Of a stretch of DNA of 34,437 nt, positions 28,394-34,437 are shown piece by piece; within the stretch, counting starts at the first letter, position 1; each line of letters begins with the position of its first letter. The DNA is from JACKFB01 sp041389525 (GTDB taxonomy: Bacteria; Myxococcota_A; UBA9042; PHBI01; JACKFB01), in the NCBI GenBank assembly GCA_041389525.1, contig JAWKRR010000069.1:1-34437 (forward strand), given 5' to 3'. The position numbers were made by a program, and so were the translations under genes. The notes beneath the pieces were generated by a model. It did no database searches. It had not been told where the DNA came from and saw only the letters and a list, made by a program, of their open reading frames with translations.

Positions 28394-30940
28394 TCAGCGG
28401 ATTTCGACGGTGTAGGGCAGGCGCGCTTGCACACCGCCGCGGGCCAGCGAGGCGATGGTCGCGAGCCAGTCGCGGATGGAATCGGGGAGGAAGCCGAGGT
28501 CGATGGTAGGGGCGACCGCTTGAGCTTTGGCGAGGCCAAAGGGCAGCCGGGTCAGGCGGCGCAATCGGGCGCCAAGGCCTCCGGAGGATGGATAGCGGAT
28601 GGTCCAGGCGTCGTGGGGCTTGAGGTGCGCGCGGGTCTTGGCGCGCTCGATGGCGTCCCACAGTCCGCCCTCCCCGTCCACCAAACCGAGGGCCAGTGCG
28701 CGGTCGCCGACGTAGACGCGGCCGCGGGCGCGCTCCCGGGCGGTCTCGGGAGGGAGGTGGCGCGCGGTCGCGAAGAGGCCGACGAAGCGGTCGTAGTAGG
28801 CGCCGAGGCGTTCGTGCGCGCGGGCCATCTCGTCCTCGGTCCAGGGCCGATGCACGCCGTCGGCGTCCGCGTGGGGCGCGCTGCGCTGAGTCCACGTGGT
28901 CATGCCCAAGGTCGCGAAGAGCGCGCTGAGGTCGAGCTTCCCGGTGTAGATTCCGATGCTGCCGGTGATGGTCAGCGGCGTCGTCAGGACCTCCTGGCCC
29001 GCCAGCGCCACGTAATAACCGCCGCTGGCCGCGAGGTCGCCGAAGCTGACCACCAGTGGTTTGGCCTCCGCCGCCTTCAGCAGCCGCGCGTACATCCTGT
29101 CGCTCGCGAGCACCGAGCCGCCTGGGCTGGACACGCGCAGCACGATGGCCGCGACGTCGGCGTCTGCGACCGCGGCGTCGATGGCGCGCTGCACGTCGAC
29201 GTCGCCGGTGCTGATCCCGAAGAACGGCAGGTTCAGGTCGGTGCCGTCGCCGTCGACGATGCTCCCGACCACCGGGATGATCGCGATAACGCGCGGGTGG
29301 CCCCAGCTTGGCCACGCCGACGGCGGCGGATCGTAGCCGTCTTCGAGGCGGATCGGCCCGCCCATCTCGTCGCGCAGGGAGTCGGCGATCTCGGTGTCGG
29401 CGACGATGCGGTCGACGAGGTGCAGCTCGTGCGCCATGGTCATGGTCTGCGGGCCGTTGGCCAGCAACGCGTCCATGGCGGACCGTTCGATCCCCCTGCC
29501 CTGGCCGACCGCGGCATGCCACGCCGAATCGAACGCAGCGAGCAGCTCGTTGGCCTGCTCCTGGTCGGCGTCCGAAGGCCCGGTACGCGTGAATCGCTCA
29601 GGCGCGGACTTGTAGTCGTCCCACTTCACGAACTGCGCCTGGATGCCCAGCTTCTCGAGCAGCCCGGCCAGGTAGGTGCGCGTGACGCTCAGGCCGCGGA
29701 GGTCGAGCAAGCCCACCGGGTGCAGCCAGATTCGGTCGGCGGCGCTCGCCAGGTACATCGCCCGCATGTCGGCGCCGGCCGTGTGGACGATGACCTTCTT
29801 GCCCGCGTCCCGGAGGGTCTTTATCGCGCGCCGCAGCTCCCAGCACTGGGCCCAACCGGGGGCAGCGCCGAGCTGGATGAACAGCGCGGAGACATCGTCG
29901 TCGCGGCTCATCGCGTCCAGCGCCATCAACCAGGTCCCGAAGGTCGGCGGTCCCGAGCCGAGCAACCCTGGCATGGGGCGCTCGGGCAGCGAGCCGCCCA
30001 TCGAGACGCGGATGACCTTGCGGCCCGGGGTGATGAGGGAGGGTCGGACCCGCGAGCCCTGGGTGAAGAGCACCGAGAGATCCGCTTGGGACTCGACGGC
30101 CTCGTCGCTCACGCGGCTGCGGGCGTCGAAGCCCGTGGCGACAGCCCCCCTGCCCTGTTCCAGGCTGAGGGTGACGCCCCACTCCATGCGCTCGGCGGAG
30201 GCGACGTCGTGCACAAAGCGGCCGTAGCCGCCGATGATCAGGCCGGCGACGGGCATGATACGCAGGCTGGCGCCGGCGGACCAGTCCGGGCTGTCGTCGA
30301 GGGTGGCCATGCCCTCCAACCCGAAGGTCACGCGGTCGCCGCGCGGTCGCAGGCCGATCTCGCCGTGCAGCTCGGGCCGGCGCCGCACGCCGCTCAAGCG
30401 CGGGCGGTTCGCCTGGTCGACGCCGATGGCCACCGAGAGCCAGCGCGCTGGCCGCAACGTGGTCGAGACCGAGACGGAGCTGTAGCGGTTGAGGCCCGCG
30501 CCGCCGTCGCCGAAGAGGCGCTGCCAGCGAAAGCCGATAGAGCCCCAGCGGGCGAAGCGAAAGGCGCTGGAGAGGTCCAGGCGCGTCGTGCCGCCGTCGA
30601 TGCCGTCCTCCCCGATGCGGGAGACCGCGATGCCGAGGCCGACTGGGCCCAGCCGCCCTGCCCCACCCGCGAACAACCCGTCGCCCAGCCCCGCGCCGTC
30701 CAGCCGCAGCGAGAAGCCGAAGCCCATCTCCCAGCCGTCGAGGAAGCCGAGGCCGGCCGCGTGCCCGACGGTGGTCTCGACGCCGTCGGACTCGGGCCCG
30801 AAGGTCCACGGCAGCCGCACGCTCGCGGGGCTGCGCTCAGGCGCGCCGGCCCGGCTCGGCGGCGCGACCAGCGTGCACGCGAGGACGAGCGCGCCGACCG
30901 GCGCCAGCCCGCGCAAGCTCAACAACCCAGACCGCGCCAT
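28394..30940 (-). CDS. SppA-type S49 peptidase fused to an N-terminal beta-barrel-like domain
   Basis: The 848-residue protein starts at an ATG behind GGAGGT, with a signal peptide (LLSLRGLAPVGALVLACTLVAPPSRAG). Residues about 40-310 are alternating amphipathic strands with many Gly, Arg and aromatic residues (GWEMGFGFSLRLDGAGLGDG, GRLGPVGLGIAVSRIG, RLDLSSAFRFARWGSIGFRWQRLFG, SVSVSTTLRPARWLSVAIGV). This is the look of an outer-membrane beta-barrel. From about 310 onward is a duplicated SppA core (signal peptide peptidase, S49). The catalytic Lys is K444 in KWDDYKSAPERF and the nucleophile Ser is S639 in LAASGGYYVAL, spaced 195 residues as in long SppA. E. coli SppA has one N-terminal helix instead. 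The protease therefore may be tethered to the outer membrane. Domain boundaries are estimates. Confidence 0.88.
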   Translation of the reverse strand: MARSGLLSLRGLAPVGALVLACTLVAPPSRAGAPERSPASVRLPWTFGPESDGVETTVGHAAGLGFLDGWEMGFGFSLRLDGAGLGDGLFAGGAGRLGPVGLGIAVSRIGEDGIDGGTTRLDLSSAFRFARWGSIGFRWQRLFGDGGAGLNRYSSVSVSTTLRPARWLSVAIGVDQANRPRLSGVRRRPELHGEIGLRPRGDRVTFGLEGMATLDDSPDWSAGASLRIMPVAGLIIGGYGRFVHDVASAERMEWGVTLSLEQGRGAVATGFDARSRVSDEAVESQADLSVLFTQGSRVRPSLITPGRKVIRVSMGGSLPERPMPGLLGSGPPTFGTWLMALDAMSRDDDVSALFIQLGAAPGWAQCWELRRAIKTLRDAGKKVIVHTAGADMRAMYLASAADRIWLHPVGLLDLRGLSVTRTYLAGLLEKLGIQAQFVKWDDYKSAPERFTRTGPSDADQEQANELLAAFDSAWHAAVGQGRGIERSAMDALLANGPQTMTMAHELHLVDRIVADTEIADSLRDEMGGPIRLEDGYDPPPSAWPSWGHPRVIAIIPVVGSIVDGDGTDLNLPFFGISTGDVDVQRAIDAAVADADVAAIVLRVSSPGGSVLASDRMYARLLKAAEAKPLVVSFGDLAASGGYYVALAGQEVLTTPLTITGSIGIYTGKLDLSALFATLGMTTWTQRSAPHADADGVHRPWTEDEMARAHERLGAYYDRFVGLFATARHLPPETARERARGRVYVGDRALALGLVDGEGGLWDAIERAKTRAHLKPHDAWTIRYPSSGGLGARLRRLTRLPFGLAKAQAVAPTIDLGFLPDSIRDWLATIASLARGGVQARLPYTVEIR

Positions 30941-30963
30941 GATGACCTCCCTCCGAGCGGCGC

Positions 30964-30969
30964 ATCATA
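30964..30969 (-). promoter_or_regulatory. Candidate -10 of the sppA-type gene
   Basis: TATGAT on the minus strand lies 23 bases before the ATG at 30940. The expected -35 region has only weak similarity to consensus and overlaps the inverted repeat at 30980-31003. Confidence 0.42.
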
Positions 30970-30979
30970 GCGGCCCAAG

Positions 30980-31003
30980 TGCGCGCGACATAGCACGCGC
31001 GCA
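30980..31003. repeat. Perfect inverted repeat between divergent sppA-type and cnoX-type genes
   Basis: TGCGCGCG (30980-30987) and CGCGCGCA (30996-31003) are exact reverse complements around ACATAGCA. The 24-base dyad lies where the -35 of the minus-strand promoter would be, so it is a candidate operator. Confidence 0.55.
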
Positions 31004-31014
31004 ATTGCCCTGAG

Positions 31015-31063
31015 GGACAAATCGATGTCCGCACTTGACCGCCGCGCCCGCGGGTCGCATAGG
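31015..31063 (+). promoter_or_regulatory. Promoter and operator-like dyad of the thioredoxin-TPR gene
   Basis: TTGACC (31035-31040) and CATAGG (31058-31063) have a 17-base spacer. Just upstream an inverted repeat GGACA-AATCGA-TGTCC (31015-31030) lies where an activator or repressor could bind. The -10 is only a partial match. Confidence 0.42.
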
Positions 31064-31097
31064 TCACACCTGCTACGCCATGACCAGGAGCCCCCCG

Positions 31098-31967
31098 ATG
31101 ACGGCACCGAGCGCCCCGCATGTAGTCGATGTGAACGAGGCCAACTTCCAGGAGGTCATCGTCGGCCGCAGCGCGCAGACGCCCATCCTGGTGGACCTCT
31201 GGGCTGAGTGGTGCGGGCCGTGCAAGACCTTGGGGCCCATCCTCGAGGGGCTGGCCGCCGAGTACGACGGCGCCTTCGTGCTGGCGAAGGTCGACGTGGA
31301 CCAGAACCCGCGCCTCGCGCAGAGCCTTGGGGCGCAGTCGATTCCGATGGTGCTCGCGGTCTTCGAGGGCGGCATCGTCGACCAGTTTGTCGGCGCGCTC
31401 CCCAAAGCGGACGTGAAGCGCTTCGTCGACAAGGTGCTCGAGACCTGCGGCGTGTCCGTGGGGCCTGCGGCAGCCGAGCCCGTCCCGACGGACCCCGAGG
31501 CGGCCGAAGCCTTCTGGACCGCGCGCCTGGAGAAGGACGCTGCGGACGGCGCGGCCTTGCTACATCTCGGGCGCCTCTACCTCGCGGCCGAGCGCACGGA
31601 CGAGGCGAAGGCGACCTTGGGCCGCGTCACCGCCCTGATGCCCGAGTACAACGCAGCCCAAGCCGCGCTGAGCCTGGGTTCGCTGTGGGCCGAGGTCGAG
31701 GCGGCGGGCGGCGTCGCCTCGCTTAACGCCCGGCTGGCAGCGTCGGCCGAAGACGAAGAGGCGCGCTACCTGATGGGCCTAGCCGACGCCGTCCACGGCC
31801 GCTTCGTGCAGAGCCTGCAGGCGCTGACCGGCCTCGTCGCGACCTCCCGCGGCGACCGACGCGACAAGGCGCGCGCCGCCGCCGCGACCATCCTCGAGGC
31901 CGCCGGCCGCGACGACGCGCAGGTCGAGAAGCTGCGCCGCAAGCTAGCCAGCTTGGTCCTGGTCTAG
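31098..31967 (+). CDS. cnoX: Thioredoxin-TPR co-chaperone of the CnoX/YbbN type
   Basis: The ATG at 31098 follows AGGAG by 7 bases; in-frame codons upstream to 31035 lack such a site. The 289-residue protein has an N-terminal thioredoxin domain with a complete WCGPC active site (38-42) and the cis-proline loop (SIPMVLAVFEGG). A helical TPR-like half follows (PEAAEAFWTARLEKDAADGAALLHLGRLYLAAERTDEAKATLGRVTALMPEYNAAQAALSLG) with further repeats to the end. CnoX proteins hold unfolding substrates during oxidative stress and pass them to GroEL. The E. coli homologue lacks the redox CxxC, whereas some others, such as that of Caulobacter, keep it. This one should be redox active as well. It is transcribed divergently from the SppA fusion. 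Confidence 0.9.
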   Translation: MTAPSAPHVVDVNEANFQEVIVGRSAQTPILVDLWAEWCGPCKTLGPILEGLAAEYDGAFVLAKVDVDQNPRLAQSLGAQSIPMVLAVFEGGIVDQFVGALPKADVKRFVDKVLETCGVSVGPAAAEPVPTDPEAAEAFWTARLEKDAADGAALLHLGRLYLAAERTDEAKATLGRVTALMPEYNAAQAALSLGSLWAEVEAAGGVASLNARLAASAEDEEARYLMGLADAVHGRFVQSLQALTGLVATSRGDRRDKARAAAATILEAAGRDDAQVEKLRRKLASLVLV

Positions 31968-31982
31968 GAGCCCGGGCCGCTG

Positions 31983-32010
31983 GCTGAAGGCTGAGCGCTG
32001 AGAGCTAATA
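31983..32010. repeat. Degenerate heptanucleotide repeat (four GCTGAxx units)
   Basis: Four consecutive 7-base units GCTGAAG, GCTGAGC, GCTGAGA and GCTAATA lie in the 52-base gap between the convergent cnoX-type and argS genes. Confidence 0.6.
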
Positions 32011-32019
32011 GCGACAAGC

Positions 32020-33753
32020 CTACATGCGCTCCAGCGGCGGGATGTTGAGGCAGGCGAGCCCGATCTCGAGCGTTCGCGCGGTGGCCACCGACAACGCCAC
32101 GCGGGAGTCGCGCAGCCTCTCGTCCGGAGCGCCGAGGATCGAGCAGGCCGCGTAGAACGGGCTAAATCGACGGGCGACGCCGTACAGGTACTCGCACAGG
32201 ATGTGCGGGCGCGACAGCCGCGCGGCGCTGTCCAGCGCGTCCCCCAGCTTGAGCAGCTCCGTGGCCAGCTCGCGCTCCTGGTCGGCCTCAAAGACTAGCG
32301 GTGCACCCGTCGCGGTGAAGGGCGCGCCGAAGCGGACCTCGTACTCGCGCAGGATCGAGCGGATCCGCACCAGGGCGTACTGCAGGTACGGGCCGGTGTT
32401 GCCCTCGGCGGCAAGGAACTTGTCCCAGTCGAAGCGGTAATCCGTGGTCAGGTTCTGGCTGAGATCGGCGTACTTCACCGCGCCGATGCCGACCTGCGCG
32501 GCGATGGCGCGCTGCTCGGCGTCGGTCGCGTCCGGCCACTTCTCGACGACGATAGGCAAGATGCGCTCTTCGGCTTCGGTGAGCAGCGCCGCCAAGGTGA
32601 TCGTCCCGCCATCGCGGGTCCTGAACGGCCGGCCGTCGCTGCCCATCATCATGCCGAAGCCGACGTGCTCGAGCCGGACGGCCTCGTTGCCCATGGACGC
32701 GATCACGGCGAAGAGCTGCTTGAAGTGCAGGGACTGGCGCACATCGACCACGTAGATGATGCGGTCGGGGGCGTGAGCGGCGACGCGGTACTCGAAGGTC
32801 GCGATGTCGGTGGTCGCGTACAGGTAGGCGCCGTCGGACTTCTGGACGAGAAAGGGCGTGGCGCCGAGGTCGCTCTCTTCGTCGAAGAAGACCGCGATGG
32901 CGCCCTCGCTCTCGCGCGCCAGCCCCGTCGCCTGGAGGCGCTCGACCACGCCCGCGAGTCGGTCGTGGAAGAAGCTCTCGCCGTGCCACGTGTCGAACGA
33001 GACCCCGAGACGCGTGTAGATAGCCTCCGCGTCGGCGCGCGAGACCGCCACGAAGCGACGCCATTGCTCAAGCCGGCCCGAGTCTCCCGCCTGAAGGGCC
33101 GCCAGCTCCGCGCGGCACGCGGCCGCGACCTCCGGGTCGGCCTTCGACGCCTCGCTCCCCACCTTGTAGAGGCGCTCCAGCTCGCCGATGGCGTCGGCCG
33201 CGAAGGCGGCCTCGTCCCGGTGCCGCTCCCACGCCCAGAGCAGGATGCCGAACTGGGTGCCCCAGTCGCCCACGTGGTTGTCGCCGACGACCTTGTGCCC
33301 CAAGAAGCGCAGCGTCCGCACCAGGGCGTCGCCGATGATGGTCGAGCGCAGATGCCCGACGTGCATCCGCTTGGCGACGTTGGGGCTGGAGAAGTCGACG
33401 ACCACCGACTCCGGGTCCTCGACCGCGCTGATGTCGGCCCGCGGGTCGACCGCGATGCGGCCCGCTTGCCGCGCGATGTAGGCCGGGTCCAAGCGCAGGT
33501 TGATGAAGCCCGGCCCCGCGATCTCGGGGGCCGTGCACATGTCGCCGAGATCCAGCACGGCCATCAGGCGCTCAGCGAGCTTGCGCGGGTTCTCGCTCAG
33601 GCGGCGAGCGAGCGGCAGCACGCCGTTGATTTGGTAGTCGCCGAATCGCGGGTCGTTGGTCGGGCGCACCTCCGGGTCCGCGTCGACCTCAAACGCCTGC
33701 TTCATGGCCTGCGCAGCGCGCCGGCTCAGCTCTTCCACCAGTCGTCCAGACAC
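32020..33753 (-). CDS. argS: Arginyl-tRNA synthetase
   Basis: ArgS charges tRNA-Arg in the cytoplasm. The GTG at 33753 is chosen: GAGGGG lies 6 bases upstream, a promoter lies just before it, and the resulting 577 residues equal the usual length. The ATG at 33804 precedes that promoter's -10. The N-terminal Add1 domain contains FGDYQINGVLPLARRL and PEIAGPGFINLRL. The HIGH motif appears as HVGHLRST within FSSPNVAKRMHVGHLRSTIIGD. The KMSK region is replaced by the ArgS form GSDGRPFRTRDGGTITLAALL. The anticodon-binding helical domain ends SRVALSVATARTLEIGLACLNIPPLERM, the standard ArgS C-terminus. All essential parts are intact. It is downstream of the OmpA-family gene with its own promoter. Confidence 0.96.
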   Translation of the reverse strand: MSGRLVEELSRRAAQAMKQAFEVDADPEVRPTNDPRFGDYQINGVLPLARRLSENPRKLAERLMAVLDLGDMCTAPEIAGPGFINLRLDPAYIARQAGRIAVDPRADISAVEDPESVVVDFSSPNVAKRMHVGHLRSTIIGDALVRTLRFLGHKVVGDNHVGDWGTQFGILLWAWERHRDEAAFAADAIGELERLYKVGSEASKADPEVAAACRAELAALQAGDSGRLEQWRRFVAVSRADAEAIYTRLGVSFDTWHGESFFHDRLAGVVERLQATGLARESEGAIAVFFDEESDLGATPFLVQKSDGAYLYATTDIATFEYRVAAHAPDRIIYVVDVRQSLHFKQLFAVIASMGNEAVRLEHVGFGMMMGSDGRPFRTRDGGTITLAALLTEAEERILPIVVEKWPDATDAEQRAIAAQVGIGAVKYADLSQNLTTDYRFDWDKFLAAEGNTGPYLQYALVRIRSILREYEVRFGAPFTATGAPLVFEADQERELATELLKLGDALDSAARLSRPHILCEYLYGVARRFSPFYAACSILGAPDERLRDSRVALSVATARTLEIGLACLNIPPLERM

Positions 33754-33767
33754 TTGGCGCCCCCTCG

Positions 33768-33787
33768 CCCCGCCAGCGTCGGCGGGG
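33768..33787 (-). promoter_or_regulatory. GC-rich hairpin at the 5' end of the argS leader
   Basis: CCCCGCC and GGCGGGG form a perfect 7-bp stem around 6 bases. It lies one base from the Shine-Dalgarno sequence (33761-33766) and at the predicted 5' end of the transcript. It could limit ribosome access or protect the 5' end; it could instead terminate the upstream OmpA-family gene. Confidence 0.45.
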
Positions 33788-33794
33788 GCTGGGG

Positions 33795-33823
33795 ACGCTA
33801 CCACAAGAGCCGGGCCGTGGCAG
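33795..33823 (-). promoter_or_regulatory. Promoter of argS
   Basis: On the minus strand CTGCCA (33823-33818) and TAGCGT (33800-33795) are separated by 17 bases. The predicted transcription start is near 33788, immediately before the leader hairpin. Confidence 0.45.
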
Positions 33824-33866
33824 CGCGCTACTTGCGCCGGCTACTGCTGGACCCGACTCCGGCTGG

Positions 33867-34437
33867 CTACTTCTGGATGAACAGCTCGACCCGCTCGTTG
33901 GCGAGGCGCCCTTCCTTCGTCGCGTTGTCCGCGATGGGCTTGGTGATACCGAGCCCGACCGCCTCCAGACGATGCGGCGGGACGCCCTCGATGACGAGGA
34001 AGCGCACCAGCGCCTCCGCGCGCTTCTGGCTCGCCGACTGCCGCGCGGCCGCCTCTTTGTCCTTGCCGCCGACGTGGACGTCGATGCGGACCCGCTTGTA
34101 GGCGGGGTTTGCGAGGATGAATCGCGCCAGATTGCGGAGCATTTCGAAGGACTGCGGCGACGGTTGGTCGCTCTTGGCGTCGAAGGGGATGCCGTCAGCC
34201 AGCAGGATGCGGTCGCCGTCGGCCTGCACGCCCGGGAAGTCGGGGCAGCCGTCGTCGTCCGCGAAGCCGTTGCGGGTCTCCGCGTCGTCGGGGCAGCGGT
34301 CTTCCGCGTCCGGGATGCCGTCGTTGTCGTTGTCCAGGTCCGGGCAGCCGTCTTGGTCCTCGAACCCATCGGGGTCCTCGGCCGCCTCGAGGCACTTGTC
34401 GCGGTCGTCGGGGATGCCGTCGCCGTCATTGTCGAGG
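33867..34437 (-). CDS. OmpA-family protein with thrombospondin type-3 repeats (partial, 5' end outside)
   Basis: The frame is open to the window end, so only the last 189 residues are seen. The first 70 are calcium-binding type-3 repeats: DNDGDGIPDDRDKCLEAAED, DGFEDQDGCPDLDNDNDGIPD and AEDRCPDDAETRNGFADDDGCPD, with paired Asp and Cys. They form a rigid, calcium-stabilised periplasmic stalk. After a linker (GVQADGDRILLADGIPFD) comes an OmpA C-terminal domain of about 105 residues: LRNLARFILANPAYKRVRIDVHVGGKD, SQKRAEALVRFLVIEGVPPHRLEAVGLG and NERVELFIQK. It is the type that binds diaminopimelate in peptidoglycan. The usual HTD/HTDN of that motif is replaced by HVGGKD. An N-terminal beta-barrel is probably encoded beyond the window. 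GTG at 34229 is internal, not a start. Confidence 0.9.
   Translation of the reverse strand, partial: LDNDGDGIPDDRDKCLEAAEDPDGFEDQDGCPDLDNDNDGIPDAEDRCPDDAETRNGFADDDGCPDFPGVQADGDRILLADGIPFDAKSDQPSPQSFEMLRNLARFILANPAYKRVRIDVHVGGKDKEAAARQSASQKRAEALVRFLVIEGVPPHRLEAVGLGITKPIADNATKEGRLANERVELFIQK

Noticed and set aside
28427..30970. Open frame of about 847 codons on the plus strand opposite the sppA-type gene
   Set aside because: The translation is Asp/Gly/Ala/Arg/His-rich with no domain. It mirrors a very GC-rich gene whose own product has clear catalytic motifs.
34234..34437. Imperfect tandem DNA repeat at the window end
   Set aside because: It reflects the protein-level thrombospondin type-3 repeats of the OmpA-family gene, not a CRISPR or satellite array.

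Overview
The window is chromosomal DNA from a GC-rich, Gram-negative, diderm bacterium. Third codon positions are almost all G or C. Several genes recall Myxococcota and related former deltaproteobacteria: paired outer-membrane beta-barrel proteins, an FHA protein with a giant coiled coil, a PilZ protein, an OmpA-type protein with thrombospondin type-3 repeats, and many GTG starts. This placement is inferred from gene content only. I see no tRNA, rRNA, CRISPR array, insertion sequence or prophage, and no gap above 300 bases lacks a gene.

Layout. (1) 1-3198, plus strand: the end of sucD, then ndk, rlmN and a membrane protein with repeated winged-helix-like domains. (2) 3210-9341, minus strand: a tightly packed MoxR/DUF58/DUF4350 cluster, headed by a large membrane protein with Ig-like domains and ending in a small unknown gene. 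(3) 9480-10826, plus: ftsY. (4) 10993-14340, plus: a four-gene operon with 4-base overlaps. It encodes two related beta-barrel proteins, an exported DUF4332 helix-hairpin-helix protein and a HEAT-like membrane protein, behind a promoter whose spacer is a perfect inverted repeat. (5) 14362-15435, minus: a TPR lipoprotein. (6) 15669-17716, plus: a small exported protein overlapping a YcbB-type L,D-transpeptidase lipoprotein that appears to start at CTG. (7) 17750-21794, minus: an FHA/coiled-coil protein followed by a PilZ protein. (8) 21995-24502, plus: mutS2. (9) 24547-30940, minus: a Cache/HAMP-like orphan sensor, a four-cluster ferredoxin, tgt with a long basic tail, and an SppA protease fused to a putative beta-barrel. 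(10) 31098-31967, plus: a thioredoxin-TPR protein of the CnoX type. (11) 32020-34437, minus: argS and the 3' part of an OmpA-family gene.

How the parts fit. Housekeeping genes (sucD, ndk, rlmN, ftsY, mutS2, tgt, argS) alternate with envelope genes. The envelope genes cover peptidoglycan cross-linking, outer-membrane barrels, membrane proteolysis and MoxR-type assembly. The most unusual items are the beta-barrel/SppA fusion, the four-gene barrel operon with its promoter-embedded palindrome, the repeated winged-helix membrane protein, the Ig-like protein at the head of the MoxR cluster, and the FHA coiled-coil/PilZ pair. Several start sites were moved from the longest reading frame on the basis of Shine-Dalgarno spacing, 4-base overlaps, or signal peptides that only become complete at the chosen start.
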